64,000 nucleotides of DNA from Parafannyhessea umbonata (GCF_900105025.1 NZ_LT629759.1:1860001-1924000), one strand, 5' to 3'; positions 15,320 to 23,552 are shown, numbered from the stretch's first letter. Notes: generated by a model from the letters alone, not told the origin. Made by a program: numbers and translations.

Positions 15320-16711
15320 ATGCCAGTAACCGCGATCGTCCTCGCCGCCGGCGAGGGAACGCGCATGAAGTCGCACCACCCCAAGGTGATGCACAAGGTG
15401 CTGGACCGGCCGCTCGCATGGTGGGTGGTCAACGCGGCGCGCCAGGCCGGGATCGAGCACATCGTGCTCGTCATCGGCAACGGCGCGCAGGAGGTCCGCT
15501 CCTATTTCGCGGACGAGAAGGACGTGGAGTTCGTCGAGCAGACGCAGCGCCTTGGCACCGGGCACGCGGTCCGCGTCGTGAGAGACGCGCTCGGCAGCTT
15601 CGACGGGCCCGTCGTCGTGCTCAACGGCGACCTGCCGCTCGTCCGCCCGGAGACCGTCCGTGCCCTCGTGGACCGCACGCGCAACAACCACGACGCCTGC
15701 ACAGTCCTCACCATGACCCCGCCGGACGTCACGGGCTACGGCCGCGTCCTTCTGGACGACTCCGGCCAGGTCCAGGCCATCATCGAGCACAAGGACTGCA
15801 CGCCGGAGCAGCGCGCCACACTCCTGGAGTGCAACGCCGGAGCGTACTGCTTCTGCGGCGAGCGCCTTTCCGCCAACATCGACAAGCTCACGAACGACAA
15901 CGTCCAGGGCGAGTACTACCTCACGGACATGGTCGGCATCTACGTGGGCATGGGCGAGCCCGTCACCGCCGTCCACTGCGACGACTACCGGGAGCTCTTG
16001 GGCGTGAACGACCGCGTGCAGCTCTCGCAGGTCACCAAGATCATGCAGCGTCGCATCAACGAGGGCCTCATGCGCTCCGGCGTGTCGATGCTCGACCCGG
16101 ATCAGGTCTGGGTTGGGCCGGAGGCGACCATCGGCATGGACACCGTCCTTCTCCCCCAGACCATCGTCTGGGGCAAGACCGTCGTGGGCGAGGCCTGCAC
16201 TATCGGCCCCAACAGCCGCCTGGTCAACGCGACCGTGGGCGACAACTGCATCGTGGACGAGACCGTGATCGTGGACTCCGCCATCGACGACGACGTCAAC
16301 TGCGGCCCGCGCGCCTACCTGCGCGGCGGCGCCCACTTCCACAAGGGCGCGAAGGCCGGCACGCACGTGGAGATCAAGGGATCGGAGGTCGGCGAGGGCT
16401 CCAAGGTCCCGCACCTCAGCTACATCGGCGACGCGCGCCTGGGCAAGGGCGTCAACATCGGCGGCGGCTCCATCACCTGCAACTACGACGGCAAGCACAA
16501 GAGCCACACGGAGATCGGCGACCACGTGTTCGTGGGGTCCGACACCATGATGGTCGCACCCGTCACCATTGGCGACAACGCGCTCGTGGGCGCAAGCTCG
16601 TGCATAACGAAGGACGTTCCGGCTGGTGCCCTCGCGCTGGAGCGCTCGAAGCAGACTGTGATCGAGGGTTGGGCAGACCGCTATTGGGACCGTCTGAAAA
16701 GAGAGGACTAG
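15320..16711 (+). CDS. glmU: bifunctional N-acetylglucosamine-1-phosphate uridyltransferase/glucosamine-1-phosphate acetyltransferase
   Basis: Protein of 463 residues from ATG 15320 (GGAGG upstream); longer frames to the left are not needed. The N-terminal nucleotidyltransferase starts with the signature LAAGEGTRMKS and contains NGDLPL. The C-terminal half is a left-handed beta-helix with hexapeptide repeats ending in the acetyltransferase site (GGGSITCNYDGKHKS). The enzyme makes UDP-GlcNAc, the committed precursor of peptidoglycan. It is followed 6 bp later by prs, an arrangement conserved in many Gram-positive bacteria, linking nucleotide-sugar and PRPP supply. Confidence 0.97.
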   Translation: MPVTAIVLAAGEGTRMKSHHPKVMHKVLDRPLAWWVVNAARQAGIEHIVLVIGNGAQEVRSYFADEKDVEFVEQTQRLGTGHAVRVVRDALGSFDGPVVVLNGDLPLVRPETVRALVDRTRNNHDACTVLTMTPPDVTGYGRVLLDDSGQVQAIIEHKDCTPEQRATLLECNAGAYCFCGERLSANIDKLTNDNVQGEYYLTDMVGIYVGMGEPVTAVHCDDYRELLGVNDRVQLSQVTKIMQRRINEGLMRSGVSMLDPDQVWVGPEATIGMDTVLLPQTIVWGKTVVGEACTIGPNSRLVNATVGDNCIVDETVIVDSAIDDDVNCGPRAYLRGGAHFHKGAKAGTHVEIKGSEVGEGSKVPHLSYIGDARLGKGVNIGGGSITCNYDGKHKSHTEIGDHVFVGSDTMMVAPVTIGDNALVGASSCITKDVPAGALALERSKQTVIEGWADRYWDRLKRED

Positions 16712-16717
16712 CACACA

Positions 16718-17713
16718 ATGTACGAGGACCTTTGCAAGCCCCTTAACGTCGAGAAGAACATCCGCCTCTACACGGGAACCGGCAACCCCGCGCTGGCGCA
16801 GCGCATCGCGAACGTGCTTCACCTGGAGCTTTCCGGCCTCATGATCACGAAGTTCGCCAACGGCGAGATCTACGCCCGCTTCGAGGAGACCGTGCGCGGC
16901 TGCGAGGTGTTCTTCGTGCAGTCCATCGCCGGCAAGAACGTGAACGACCTGCTGATGGAGACCCTCATCGTGGCCGACGCCGCCACACGCGCCTCCGCGG
17001 CCAGCTTCACGGCGGTCATCCCCCACTACGGCTACGCCCGCCAGGACCGCAAGGCCGCCTCGCGCGAGCCCATCACCGCGCGCCTGGTCGCGAACCTGCT
17101 CGAGGCCGCCGGCGTGGACCGCGTCATCACGCTCGACCTGCACTCCAACCAGATCCAGGGCTTCTTCGACATCCCGGTCACGCACCTCACCGCGCTGTAC
17201 CAGTTTGGCGACTACTTCAAGGCCAAGAACTTCGACCTCAACAACACCGTGGTCGTGAGCCCGGACATGGGCCGCGCCAAGGTCGCGAAGAAGCTGTCCG
17301 ACTACCTGGGCTGCGAGGTCGCCATCGCCCACAAGAGCCGCCCGAAGCACAACGCAGCCGAGGTCATGGGCATCATCGGCAACATCAAGGGCAAGACCTG
17401 CATCGTGAACGACGACATGATCGACACGGGCGGCACCCTGGTGGGCTCCATCCACAAGCTGAAGGAGATGGGCGCCGGCGACATCTACATCAGCGCCACG
17501 CACGGCATCTTCAGCAAGCAGGCCATCCAGCTGCTCGAGGACGCCCCCATCGAGGAGTGCGTCGTGACGGACTCCATCCCCTGCGCCGTCGCAAACACCG
17601 AGGGCTCGAAGATCAAGCAGATCTCCGTGGCCAAGGAGCTGGCGGACGCCATCTTCGCGGTGTACGCGAACTTCTCGGTCAGCGGGCTTGCCGGCGGCAA
17701 TTCCGAGATGTAG
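16718..17713 (+). CDS. prs: ribose-phosphate pyrophosphokinase
   Basis: Protein of 331 residues, slightly above the usual 310-320. Class I PRPP synthetase motifs are present: FANGEIYARFEETVRG, the RQDRKAASREPI loop, DLHSNQIQGFFD, and the PRPP-binding loop NDDMIDTGGTL. It transfers diphosphate from ATP to ribose 5-phosphate, feeding purine, pyrimidine, His, Trp and NAD synthesis. It lies 6 bp after glmU and is likely cotranscribed with it. pyrE, a PRPP user, is 6 kb away. Confidence 0.97.
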   Translation: MYEDLCKPLNVEKNIRLYTGTGNPALAQRIANVLHLELSGLMITKFANGEIYARFEETVRGCEVFFVQSIAGKNVNDLLMETLIVADAATRASAASFTAVIPHYGYARQDRKAASREPITARLVANLLEAAGVDRVITLDLHSNQIQGFFDIPVTHLTALYQFGDYFKAKNFDLNNTVVVSPDMGRAKVAKKLSDYLGCEVAIAHKSRPKHNAAEVMGIIGNIKGKTCIVNDDMIDTGGTLVGSIHKLKEMGAGDIYISATHGIFSKQAIQLLEDAPIEECVVTDSIPCAVANTEGSKIKQISVAKELADAIFAVYANFSVSGLAGGNSEM

Positions 17714-17800
17714 CCCCACCCGCCTCAGAGCTCGCGCCATCCCGCGCGACGCTCGCGACGCAACACGCAGAGCCCCGTCCGCGGGGCGAGAAGAACCCTC

Positions 17801-17836
17801 GGCCCGCGCGGCAGCCCCCTCGGCACCGCGCGGGCC
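17801..17836 (+). terminator. possible terminator after prs
   Basis: An 11-bp stem GGCCCGCGCGG / CCGCGCGGGCC with a 14-nt loop is followed only by TTAT, so it is either a weak terminator or a Rho-assisted site. The candidate -10 for the next gene abuts it. Confidence 0.45.
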
Positions 17837-17837
17837 T

Positions 17838-17843
17838 TATGCT
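17838..17843 (+). promoter_or_regulatory. candidate -10 with GGGGAGCGT extension
   Basis: TATGCT followed directly by GGGGAGCGTG, 68 bp before the TTG start of the small membrane protein gene. Confidence 0.4.
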
Positions 17844-17911
17844 GGGGAGCGTGCGTCCACCCGCTGGCGCACGAACTTCTCGCCATTCCCCGACCGAAGG
17901 GAGGGGTCGCC

Positions 17912-18358
17912 TTGACCGGCCTCGTCGCACTGTTTGCGCTCTACGCAACCACGATCGCGCTGCCTGGCTTCATCGTGTGGGCGCTGCTGGTGATCGCGCG
18001 GTGGAAGATGTTCCAGAAGGCCGGGGAGGCCGGGTGGAAGTCGATCATCCCCGTGTACTCAACCTACATCTCGTTCAAGATCTGCTGGGGCACGGCGCCG
18101 TTCTGGGCGCTCATTGCGATGGCGGCGTTTGCCGGGGCGTTTGCCGGCACCAGCGCCCCGGCCGACTACCCCGCGCTCGGCATGCTGGTGGCGCTTCTGT
18201 ACTGCGCCATCGCGGTGGTGGGGCTCGTGATGCTGTACAAGACGTCTCTCGCGTTTGGGCACGGTATTGGCATGGCGCTCGCGCTGCTGTTCTTCCCCAA
18301 CGTGGCCACGCTCGTGCTGGGCTTTGGCTCGTCCAGATACGTGGGGCCGCAGGCGTAG
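17912..18358 (+). CDS. small four-helix membrane protein (DUF5684-like)
   Basis: Protein of 148 residues starting at TTG 17912, which has GGGAGGGG at ideal spacing. Four hydrophobic segments are visible at about 5-28, 58-78, 86-108 and 113-135. The loop after the first helix reads MFQKAGEAGWKSIIPVYSTY, which is characteristic of a family of small actinobacterial and firmicute membrane proteins (DUF5684, often annotated as signal-peptidase-associated). Its biochemical role is not known. It stands alone between prs and pth and has its own candidate promoter. Confidence 0.7.
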   Translation: MTGLVALFALYATTIALPGFIVWALLVIARWKMFQKAGEAGWKSIIPVYSTYISFKICWGTAPFWALIAMAAFAGAFAGTSAPADYPALGMLVALLYCAIAVVGLVMLYKTSLAFGHGIGMALALLFFPNVATLVLGFGSSRYVGPQA

Positions 18359-18407
18359 AGGCGGCGCCCAAGCCCCTCTAATCACACAAACGTGCAGTTC
18401 AGGCGCC

Positions 18408-18518
18408 ATGGGAGCAGACCTGCGACGCTTTGGCTTGCGCCGTTTAGGAAAAAAAGGAAAAATTAGGAAAAAAAGGAAAGGGCCACTCCGCGGGCGCCGG
18501 CGCCCCGTATCTGGCTGA
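18408..18518 (+). CDS. possible 36-residue very basic peptide
   Basis: An ATG frame of 36 codons ending at TGA 18518 and encoding a peptide in which about half the residues are Arg or Lys (for example GKKGKIRKKRKG). The central part is the purine-rich 19-bp tandem repeat. No convincing ribosome-binding site precedes it and I recognise no family. It could be an accidental frame over the repeat; recorded because of its composition and its place just upstream of pth. Confidence 0.2.
   Translation: MGADLRRFGLRRLGKKGKIRKKRKGPLRGRRRPVSG
18444..18480. repeat. purine-rich 19-bp tandem repeat
   Basis: Two copies of TTAGGAAAAAAAGGAAA with period 19. This AT-rich, one-strand-purine tract stands out sharply from the surrounding GC-rich DNA, 75 bp before the pth start. 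Confidence 0.85.
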
Positions 18519-18554
18519 CCACCTTAGGAAGACCCAAGGCTAGACGGAGGCACC

Positions 18555-19145
18555 ATGGCCCAGCAGGCACGACCGAAGGACGTCCGCATCATCTGCGGGC
18601 TGGGAAACCCCGGGGCGGACTACGCCGCCACGCGGCACAACGCGGGCTTCGCCACTGTGGACGCGCTCGCGGAGCGCCACGGCGCCCGCTACTGGAAGAG
18701 CGAGGCGGGCTGCATGGTTGCCCGCGTGCGGATGCGTGCGCCCGAAGGGACGCGCGAGGTCATCCTGGCCAAGCCGCAGGACTTCATGAACACGAGCGGC
18801 GGCCCGCTTTCCAAACTGCTGCGCCAAGAGAGGGCCACGCCGCAGGAGGTGCTCGTCATCCACGACGAGGTGGACCGTCCCGCCGGGGCCGTCGACGTCA
18901 AGTTTGGCGGCGGCCTCAACGCGCACAACGGACTGCGTTCCATCGCCAACAAGCTGGGCACGCGCGACTTTGCCCGGCTGCGCTTTGGCATTGGCCGCCC
19001 GCCGGGAAAGATGCAGGTGGCCGACTACGTGCTGCGCACGCTCAAGGGCAGCTACCTGCAGGAGTTCGAGCTCGAGGCGCAGGATGCGGCATCGCTTGCG
19101 GAGCGCGTCGTCGAACGCGGGGTGCAGGCCGCGGCCAACGGCTAG
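18555..19145 (+). CDS. pth: peptidyl-tRNA hydrolase
   Basis: Protein of 196 residues, the usual length. The N-terminal ICGLGNPGADYAATRHNAGF contains the conserved Asn and catalytic His of bacterial Pth. KPQDFMNTSGGPL and VIHDEVDRPAG (catalytic Asp region) follow, then GGLNAHNGLRS. The enzyme releases peptides from prematurely dropped peptidyl-tRNA. A purine-rich repeat lies upstream and nfnA follows at 19300 behind its own candidate promoter. Confidence 0.96.
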   Translation: MAQQARPKDVRIICGLGNPGADYAATRHNAGFATVDALAERHGARYWKSEAGCMVARVRMRAPEGTREVILAKPQDFMNTSGGPLSKLLRQERATPQEVLVIHDEVDRPAGAVDVKFGGGLNAHNGLRSIANKLGTRDFARLRFGIGRPPGKMQVADYVLRTLKGSYLQEFELEAQDAASLAERVVERGVQAAANG

Positions 19146-19220
19146 GGGCCGCGCATGGGCGCAGGCCCAAACTTGGGAACAGCCGGATGGCATTGTCCTT
19201 CTCGCCCAATTTCATCGCTG

Positions 19221-19226
19221 TATACT
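19221..19226 (+). promoter_or_regulatory. candidate -10 of nfnAB with GGGGACGT extension
   Basis: TATACT followed directly by GGGGACGTT, 73 bp before the nfnA ATG; same layout as the boxes at 15196 and 17838. Confidence 0.5.
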
Positions 19227-19299
19227 GGGGACGTTATGCCGGCGCGTCCGCTTCTGCGGGGCGCGCCCGAGGATGGGGCTTCAGGAGAGGAGTTCGTTA

Positions 19300-20145
19300 A
19301 TGTACAAGATCCTCGAAAAGACGCAGTTCTCCGAGAAGGTGTTCGAGTTTCGCGTAGAGGCGCCCGAGATGGCAAAGCACGCGCATGCGGGCCAGTTCCT
19401 CATGGTTCGCGCCAACGAGTGCGGCGAGCGCGTGCCGTTTACCTTCGCGGACTGGAACGCCGAGGAGGGCTGGGTCGAGTTCATCTTCATGGTGGTCGGC
19501 AAGACCACGGAGATGCTCTCTAAGTACGAGGCCGGCGACGAGATCGAGGACCTCACCGGTCCCCTGGGCCAGCCCACGGACATGAGCGGCGAGGGCGCCT
19601 GGTGCGTCATCGGCGGCGGCGTTGGCCTGGCCATCGCCTACCCCGTCGCGCGCCAGCTTGTCGCGACCGGCCACGAGGTGCACGCCATCATGGGCGCCCG
19701 CACCAAGGACCTGCTGCTGCTCGAGGAGCAGTTCCGCAGCCTGCTGCCGGAGGACCACATCCACATCACCACGGATGACGGTTCCTACGGCGAGAAGGGC
19801 GTGGTCACCGCCCCGCTGGAGCGCCTGCTCCAGGCCAAGGCCGTCGACCAGGTCTTCTGCGTCGGCCCCGTGCCGATGATGAAGTTCTCGTCCCTCACGG
19901 CCGAGAAGTACGGCACCCCCATCACCGCGTCGCTCAACCCCATCATGGTCGACGGCACGGGCATGTGCGGCTGCTGCCGCGTCGAGGTTGGCGGCGAGAC
20001 CAAGTTCGCCTGCGTCGACGGTCCGGACTTTGACGCGACCAAGGTCGACTGGAACGACCTTCGCGCGCGTCAGGCTGCATACCGTACCGAGGAGGGCCAG
20101 GCCCTCAAGGCCTATGAGGAGGCGAACTGCGCATGCCAGAGGTAA
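19300..20145 (+). CDS. nfnA: NfnA-like FAD/NAD-binding subunit (sulfide dehydrogenase/ferredoxin:NADP+ oxidoreductase small subunit)
   Basis: Protein of 281 residues from ATG 19300 (AGGAGAGGAG upstream). A ferredoxin-reductase-type FAD domain (VPFTFADWNAEEGWVEF) is followed by a NAD-binding domain (VIGGGVGLAIAYPVARQL), then a C-terminal cysteine cluster GTGMCGCCRVEVGGETKFACVDGP that would hold a [2Fe-2S] centre. This is the layout of NfnA, SudB and DHODB-K proteins. It overlaps the following nfnB-like gene by 13 bp. Together they most likely exchange electrons between NADH, reduced ferredoxin and NADP+ (electron bifurcation). A glutamate-synthase-associated role is the alternative. Confidence 0.85.
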   Translation: MYKILEKTQFSEKVFEFRVEAPEMAKHAHAGQFLMVRANECGERVPFTFADWNAEEGWVEFIFMVVGKTTEMLSKYEAGDEIEDLTGPLGQPTDMSGEGAWCVIGGGVGLAIAYPVARQLVATGHEVHAIMGARTKDLLLLEEQFRSLLPEDHIHITTDDGSYGEKGVVTAPLERLLQAKAVDQVFCVGPVPMMKFSSLTAEKYGTPITASLNPIMVDGTGMCGCCRVEVGGETKFACVDGPDFDATKVDWNDLRARQAAYRTEEGQALKAYEEANCACQR

Positions 20146-21551
20146 ACGGTCGCTGGGTCGCGGACATGAAGGCTCCGCGCACGCCAGATAACGAGGAGCC
20201 CGCCGCCGAGCGCGCCCATGACTTCCGTCCCGTCGACAAGGGCTTCACGGAGGAGATGGCCGTGGCCGAGGCCGCGCGCTGCATGAGGTGCAAGAAGCCC
20301 CTCTGCGTGCAGGGCTGCCCCGTCAACATCAACATCCCCGCGTTCATCCAGAAGATCTACGAGCACAAGTTTGGCGAGGGCCTCGACATCATCCACGAGC
20401 AGTCCATGCTGCCCGCCATCTGCGGCCGCGTCTGCCCGCAGGAGACCCAGTGCGAGGGCAAGTGCATCCGTGGCGTCAAGAGCCAGCCGGTCGCCATCGG
20501 CCAGCTCGAGCGCTTCCTGGGCGACCAGCCCGAGCTTGCCAGCAAGCCCAAGCTCGCCCCCAAGAACGGCAAGAAGGTCGCCGTCATCGGCTCCGGCCCG
20601 TCCGGCATCACCTGCGCCGGCGAGCTTGCCCGCAACGGCTTTGACGTCACCGTGTTCGAGGCGTTCTTCACCGGCGGCGGCGTGCTCGTGTACGGCATCC
20701 CCGAGTTCCGTCTGCCCAAGACGGTCGTCAAGCGCGAGATCGACGGCCTCAAGGACCTGGGCGTCAAGTTCCAGTTCAACTCCGTCATGGGCAACCTTGC
20801 CAACGCCGAGGAGCTTCTGGGCGAGAAGGGCTTTGATGCCATCTACGTGGCAACCGGCGCCGGCCTCCCCAAGCTGCTCAACATCCCGGGCGAGAACCTC
20901 CCCAACGTGTTCTTCGCGAACGAGTACCTCACGCGCGTGAACCTGATGAAGGCGAACAAGTTCCCGCAGTACGACACCCCCACCAAGCACGGCAAGCACG
21001 TCGTGGTCTTTGGCGGCGGCAACGTGGCCATGGACTCCGTCCGCACCGCGCTGCGCCTGGGTGCCGAGGAGGTCACCCTGTGCTACCGCCGCACCGAGGC
21101 CGAGATGCCCGCGCGTCGCGCCGAGGTCCTTCACGCCAAGGCAGAGGGCGTAAAGATTCACGAGCTCGTCTCGCCGCTCGAGTTCATCGCCGGCGAGGAC
21201 GGCGCCGTGCGTGCCGTCAAGGTGCAGGACATGGAGCTTGGCGAGCCGGACGCCTCCGGACGCCGTCGCCCCGTTCCCATCGAGGGCGCCATCGAGGAAA
21301 TCCCCTGCGACGTCGCGATTTCCGCCATCGGCACCAACGCCAACCCCTTCGCGAAGAAGATCGGCGGCATGGAGCTGAACAAGTGGGGCTACATCGTGGC
21401 TGACGAGGAGACCGGCCGCACCTCCAACCCCAAGATCTGGGCTGGCGGCGACATCGTGACCGGTGCCGCGACCGTCATCCTGGCCATGGGCGCCGGCAAG
21501 AAGGCCGCCGCGGACATGACCAAGGTGCTCCTGGGCAAGGACGGCGAGTAG
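20133..21551 (+). CDS. nfnB: NfnB-like NADPH-dependent oxidoreductase (GltD-like large subunit)
   Basis: Protein of 472 residues. The N-terminal Fer4_20 domain has two four-cysteine clusters (CMRCKKPLCVQGCP and CGRVCPQETQCEGKC), and a paired Rossmann flavoprotein follows, with VIGSGPSGITCAGELA for FAD and VVFGGGNVAMDSVRTAL for NADPH. Size and motifs match NfnB and the GltD family. The 13-bp overlap with nfnA supports a heterodimer. A catalytic GltB glutamate synthase subunit is absent from the window, which favours Nfn over glutamate synthase. An IS element sits 50 bp after the stop codon. Confidence 0.87.
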   Translation: MPEVNGRWVADMKAPRTPDNEEPAAERAHDFRPVDKGFTEEMAVAEAARCMRCKKPLCVQGCPVNINIPAFIQKIYEHKFGEGLDIIHEQSMLPAICGRVCPQETQCEGKCIRGVKSQPVAIGQLERFLGDQPELASKPKLAPKNGKKVAVIGSGPSGITCAGELARNGFDVTVFEAFFTGGGVLVYGIPEFRLPKTVVKREIDGLKDLGVKFQFNSVMGNLANAEELLGEKGFDAIYVATGAGLPKLLNIPGENLPNVFFANEYLTRVNLMKANKFPQYDTPTKHGKHVVVFGGGNVAMDSVRTALRLGAEEVTLCYRRTEAEMPARRAEVLHAKAEGVKIHELVSPLEFIAGEDGAVRAVKVQDMELGEPDASGRRRPVPIEGAIEEIPCDVAISAIGTNANPFAKKIGGMELNKWGYIVADEETGRTSNPKIWAGGDIVTGAATVILAMGAGKKAAADMTKVLLGKDGE

Positions 21552-21642
21552 CCGCACGCCCCCAGCTGGCATCTGCCTGAAGCCGAGCCCCGACCGCAAC
21601 GTGAACTGCGCCCCAAAACTTGGACGCGATAAATCATAACCG

Positions 21643-22551
21643 CTAGGCGGCCCCCCGGAGGGCCTGGTCCCGGAACTCGATCGGGGTCAGGCCCTTCAGC
21701 TTGGCCTGGCGCCTCGCATGGTTCCAATGGTGGATGTACGCCTCGAGGTCGCGCTTGAACTCCTCGAACGTCTCCCAGTCCCTGCCCCTGTAGAACTCGT
21801 CCTTCAGGTGGCCGAAGACCTGCTCGGTGGCGCCGTTGTCGATGCAGTTGCCCTTGCGCGACATGCTCTGCACGAAGCCGTTCTCCCTGAGCTTCGCGAC
21901 GTAGGACACGTGCTGGTACTGCCAGCCCATGTCGGAGTGCAGGACCGGCGCCGCGCCCTCCGGCTTCGCCGCCACGAGCATTGAGAGCATCTCCTCCTGC
22001 TGAGCGAGGTCCGGATGCTCCGAGACCGACCAGGCCACGATCTCCTTGCTGCCGAAGTCGTACACGGGCGCGAGGTAGGCCTTGCCGAACCCGCACTTGA
22101 ACTCGGTGACGTCGGTGCCCATCTTCTGCCAGGGGCCGTCGGCGGCGAAGTCGCGGCCGAGCACGTTCTCGAAGGTCTCGCCGACCTTCCCCCTGTAGGA
22201 GCTGTACCTGTGGTGGTCGGTCTCCCGGCGGATGCCGCACCTGAGGCCCATCTCGTTCATCATCTTGAGCACGGTCTTGTCCGCTATCCGCGCGCCGTCG
22301 ACGGCGCGCAGCTCCATCGCCACCTGCCTGTGGCCGACGCCGTTGGGGAGCCTGCCGAAGATCTCCGTCACCCTGGCGCGCAGCTCCGGCCTGGTGGGGG
22401 CCTTGGGGTGCGAGACGGCGTAGTAGTAGCTCGACCTGGGGAGGCCGGCGGCCTCGAGGAGGTCGGAGAGGTCGTGCCGCCCTGAAAGCTCGGCGACCGC
22501 TAGGGCCTTCTCCCGGTTCGGGAGCGCAGCTCCGCCTTCAGGGCTATCGAT
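21643..22551 (-). CDS. IS3-family transposase OrfB (made by -1 frameshift), copy 1
   Basis: The 302-residue part of the fused OrfAB transposase that follows the slippery A7 (T7 on the plus strand at 22551-22557). It has an HTH_21-like N-terminal region (RSSYYYAVSHPKAPTRPELR) and an rve integrase core with the DDE residues in GTDVTEFKCG, LHSDMGWQYQ and NGATEQVFGHLKDEFY. The frame has no ribosome-binding site of its own, so expression by programmed -1 shifting from orfA is expected (457-residue OrfAB). Intact, no stops; probably active. Confidence 0.93.
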   Translation of the reverse strand: MDSPEGGAALPNREKALAVAELSGRHDLSDLLEAAGLPRSSYYYAVSHPKAPTRPELRARVTEIFGRLPNGVGHRQVAMELRAVDGARIADKTVLKMMNEMGLRCGIRRETDHHRYSSYRGKVGETFENVLGRDFAADGPWQKMGTDVTEFKCGFGKAYLAPVYDFGSKEIVAWSVSEHPDLAQQEEMLSMLVAAKPEGAAPVLHSDMGWQYQHVSYVAKLRENGFVQSMSRKGNCIDNGATEQVFGHLKDEFYRGRDWETFEEFKRDLEAYIHHWNHARRQAKLKGLTPIEFRDQALRGAA

Positions 22552-23015
22552 TTTTTTAGGTACGCCACCTGCGCCTCGAGCCTCCTGACCTCGCGCTCGA
22601 GCTCCTGCTCGCGGGTCATCGGCGCGGCCTTCGCGCCCGACCCCCTCGGCCTGCCCTTCGGCTTGGGCCTCAGGGCCTCGGCCCCGCCCCCGCGGTACAG
22701 CCTGCACCACTGCTTCAGCGGCGTCGCGCTCGCGATGCCGAAGCGCTCCATCGCCTCGGGCTTGGCCATCCCGTCGTCGACCACGGCCCTGGCTGCGGCG
22801 ACCTTGGTCTCGAAGTCGTATCTCGCGTGCTTCTCGCCCATTTTCAGCAGGCCGTCCCTCCCGGTCGCGCGGTACGTCTTCTGCCAGTTTCTCACAGCCT
22901 CGGCGGGCACGCCAAGCCCCCTTGCGACGGACCCGTAGCCGAGGCCCCTCTCGAACATCTCGGCTGCGCGCTCGCGCAGCGACCGGTCGTGCCTCAATCT
23001 CAGGTCGACGGACAT
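22500..23015 (-). CDS. IS3-family transposase OrfA, copy 1
   Basis: Protein of 171 residues starting at ATG 23015 with GGGAGG six bases upstream. It contains two helix-turn-helix-like units (ERGLGYGSVARGLGVPAEAV and MERFGIASATPLKQWCR) and a C-terminal leucine-zipper-like heptad segment (ELEREVRRLEAQVAYLKK) for dimerisation. Unshifted translation ends 16 codons after the slippery run. OrfA binds the IS ends and, when made alone, usually inhibits transposition. Confidence 0.92.
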   Translation of the reverse strand: MSVDLRLRHDRSLRERAAEMFERGLGYGSVARGLGVPAEAVRNWQKTYRATGRDGLLKMGEKHARYDFETKVAAARAVVDDGMAKPEAMERFGIASATPLKQWCRLYRGGGAEALRPKPKGRPRGSGAKAAPMTREQELEREVRRLEAQVAYLKKSIALKAELRSRTGRRP

Positions 23016-23154
23016 GGAAAGCCTCCCATCTCTCGGACTTCTATTTCCCTGTCCAAGAAATGGGAGGCAGTTCAACGCGCGGCCGGGGCTCTTCTCGTCC
23101 AAGGCGTGGGAGCGCGGCGTACCAAACCTCCCCCATGGCGACAAGGCGGAGACG

Positions 23155-23445
23155 ATGGACCTGAGACAGAACGTCATCGAGAGCATCCGCACCCTCGCAA
23201 AGCGGAACGGGGTTTGCAAGGTCATACTCTTTGGGTCCCGCGCGCGTGGCGACAACTCTGCGAGAAGCGACATCGACTTTGCGGCATCCGGTGGGAATGT
23301 CGCAAAGTTTGCCTTGGACGTTGACGAGGAGACGCCCGCGCTGCTTTCATACGACGTCGTCGACCTCGACCGACCCGTAAGGCAGGAACTTATCCAGGAC
23401 ATTCGTCGCGATGGGGTGGTCCTCTTTGAGCAACAGAAAGCTTGA
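23155..23445 (+). CDS. MNT-type nucleotidyltransferase (HEPN-MNT antitoxin-like)
   Basis: Protein of 96 residues with the minimal nucleotidyltransferase signature GSRARGDNSARSDIDFA (GSxARG...SDxD), the two Asp being the metal ligands. Proteins of this size pair with HEPN-domain partners in toxin-antitoxin modules, where MntA-like enzymes adenylylate the HEPN toxin. An overlapping short frame directly downstream reads like the start of a HEPN/HI0074-type partner but is broken. The gene starts 78 bp from the IS right end, so the insertion may have removed or altered its original promoter. Confidence 0.8.
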   Translation: MDLRQNVIESIRTLAKRNGVCKVILFGSRARGDNSARSDIDFAASGGNVAKFALDVDEETPALLSYDVVDLDRPVRQELIQDIRRDGVVLFEQQKA

Positions 23446-23552
23446 GAACTTCTCGAAGTAGGCCCTCGATCAGTAAGACGCGCGAGAAGTACATCTCAAT
23501 CTTCCAGGAACTGGAACGCGAGTTGAAGGAGAACTGGTCGCTCGAGGAATAG
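23426..23552 (+). pseudogene. decayed HEPN/HI0074-like partner of the MNT gene
   Basis: A TTG start at 23426 overlaps the MNT gene and gives SNRKLENFSK, then an in-frame TAG (23459-23461), then ALDQ. This matches the typical opening of HI0074-family substrate-binding/HEPN proteins (KLENFxKALxxL). After a change of frame, the segment KYISIFQELERELKENWSLEE up to TAG 23552 resembles the C-terminal helix of the same family. About 80 internal residues are missing. The interpretation is by pattern only: it looks like a deleted, frameshifted toxin or partner gene. Confidence 0.5.

Larger units (their letters stand above)
21602..23074 (-). mobile_element. IS3-family (IS150-like) element, copy 1
   Basis: 1473 bp bounded by imperfect terminal inverted repeats TGAACTGCGCCCCAAAACTT (left) and TGAACTGCCTCCCATTTCTT (right end read inward), both continuing into GGAC. 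A 3-bp target duplication ACG flanks it (21599-21601 and 23075-23077). It encodes orfA and orfB with a slippery A7. It has the same length as copy 2 (46917-48389) and its translated frames are identical. Confidence 0.95.

Noticed and set aside
14846-17740. 964-codon minus-strand frame over glmU and prs
   Set aside because: Antisense shadow of two unmistakable plus-strand genes; Val/Ala/His/Asp-biased composition typical of codon-mirror frames.
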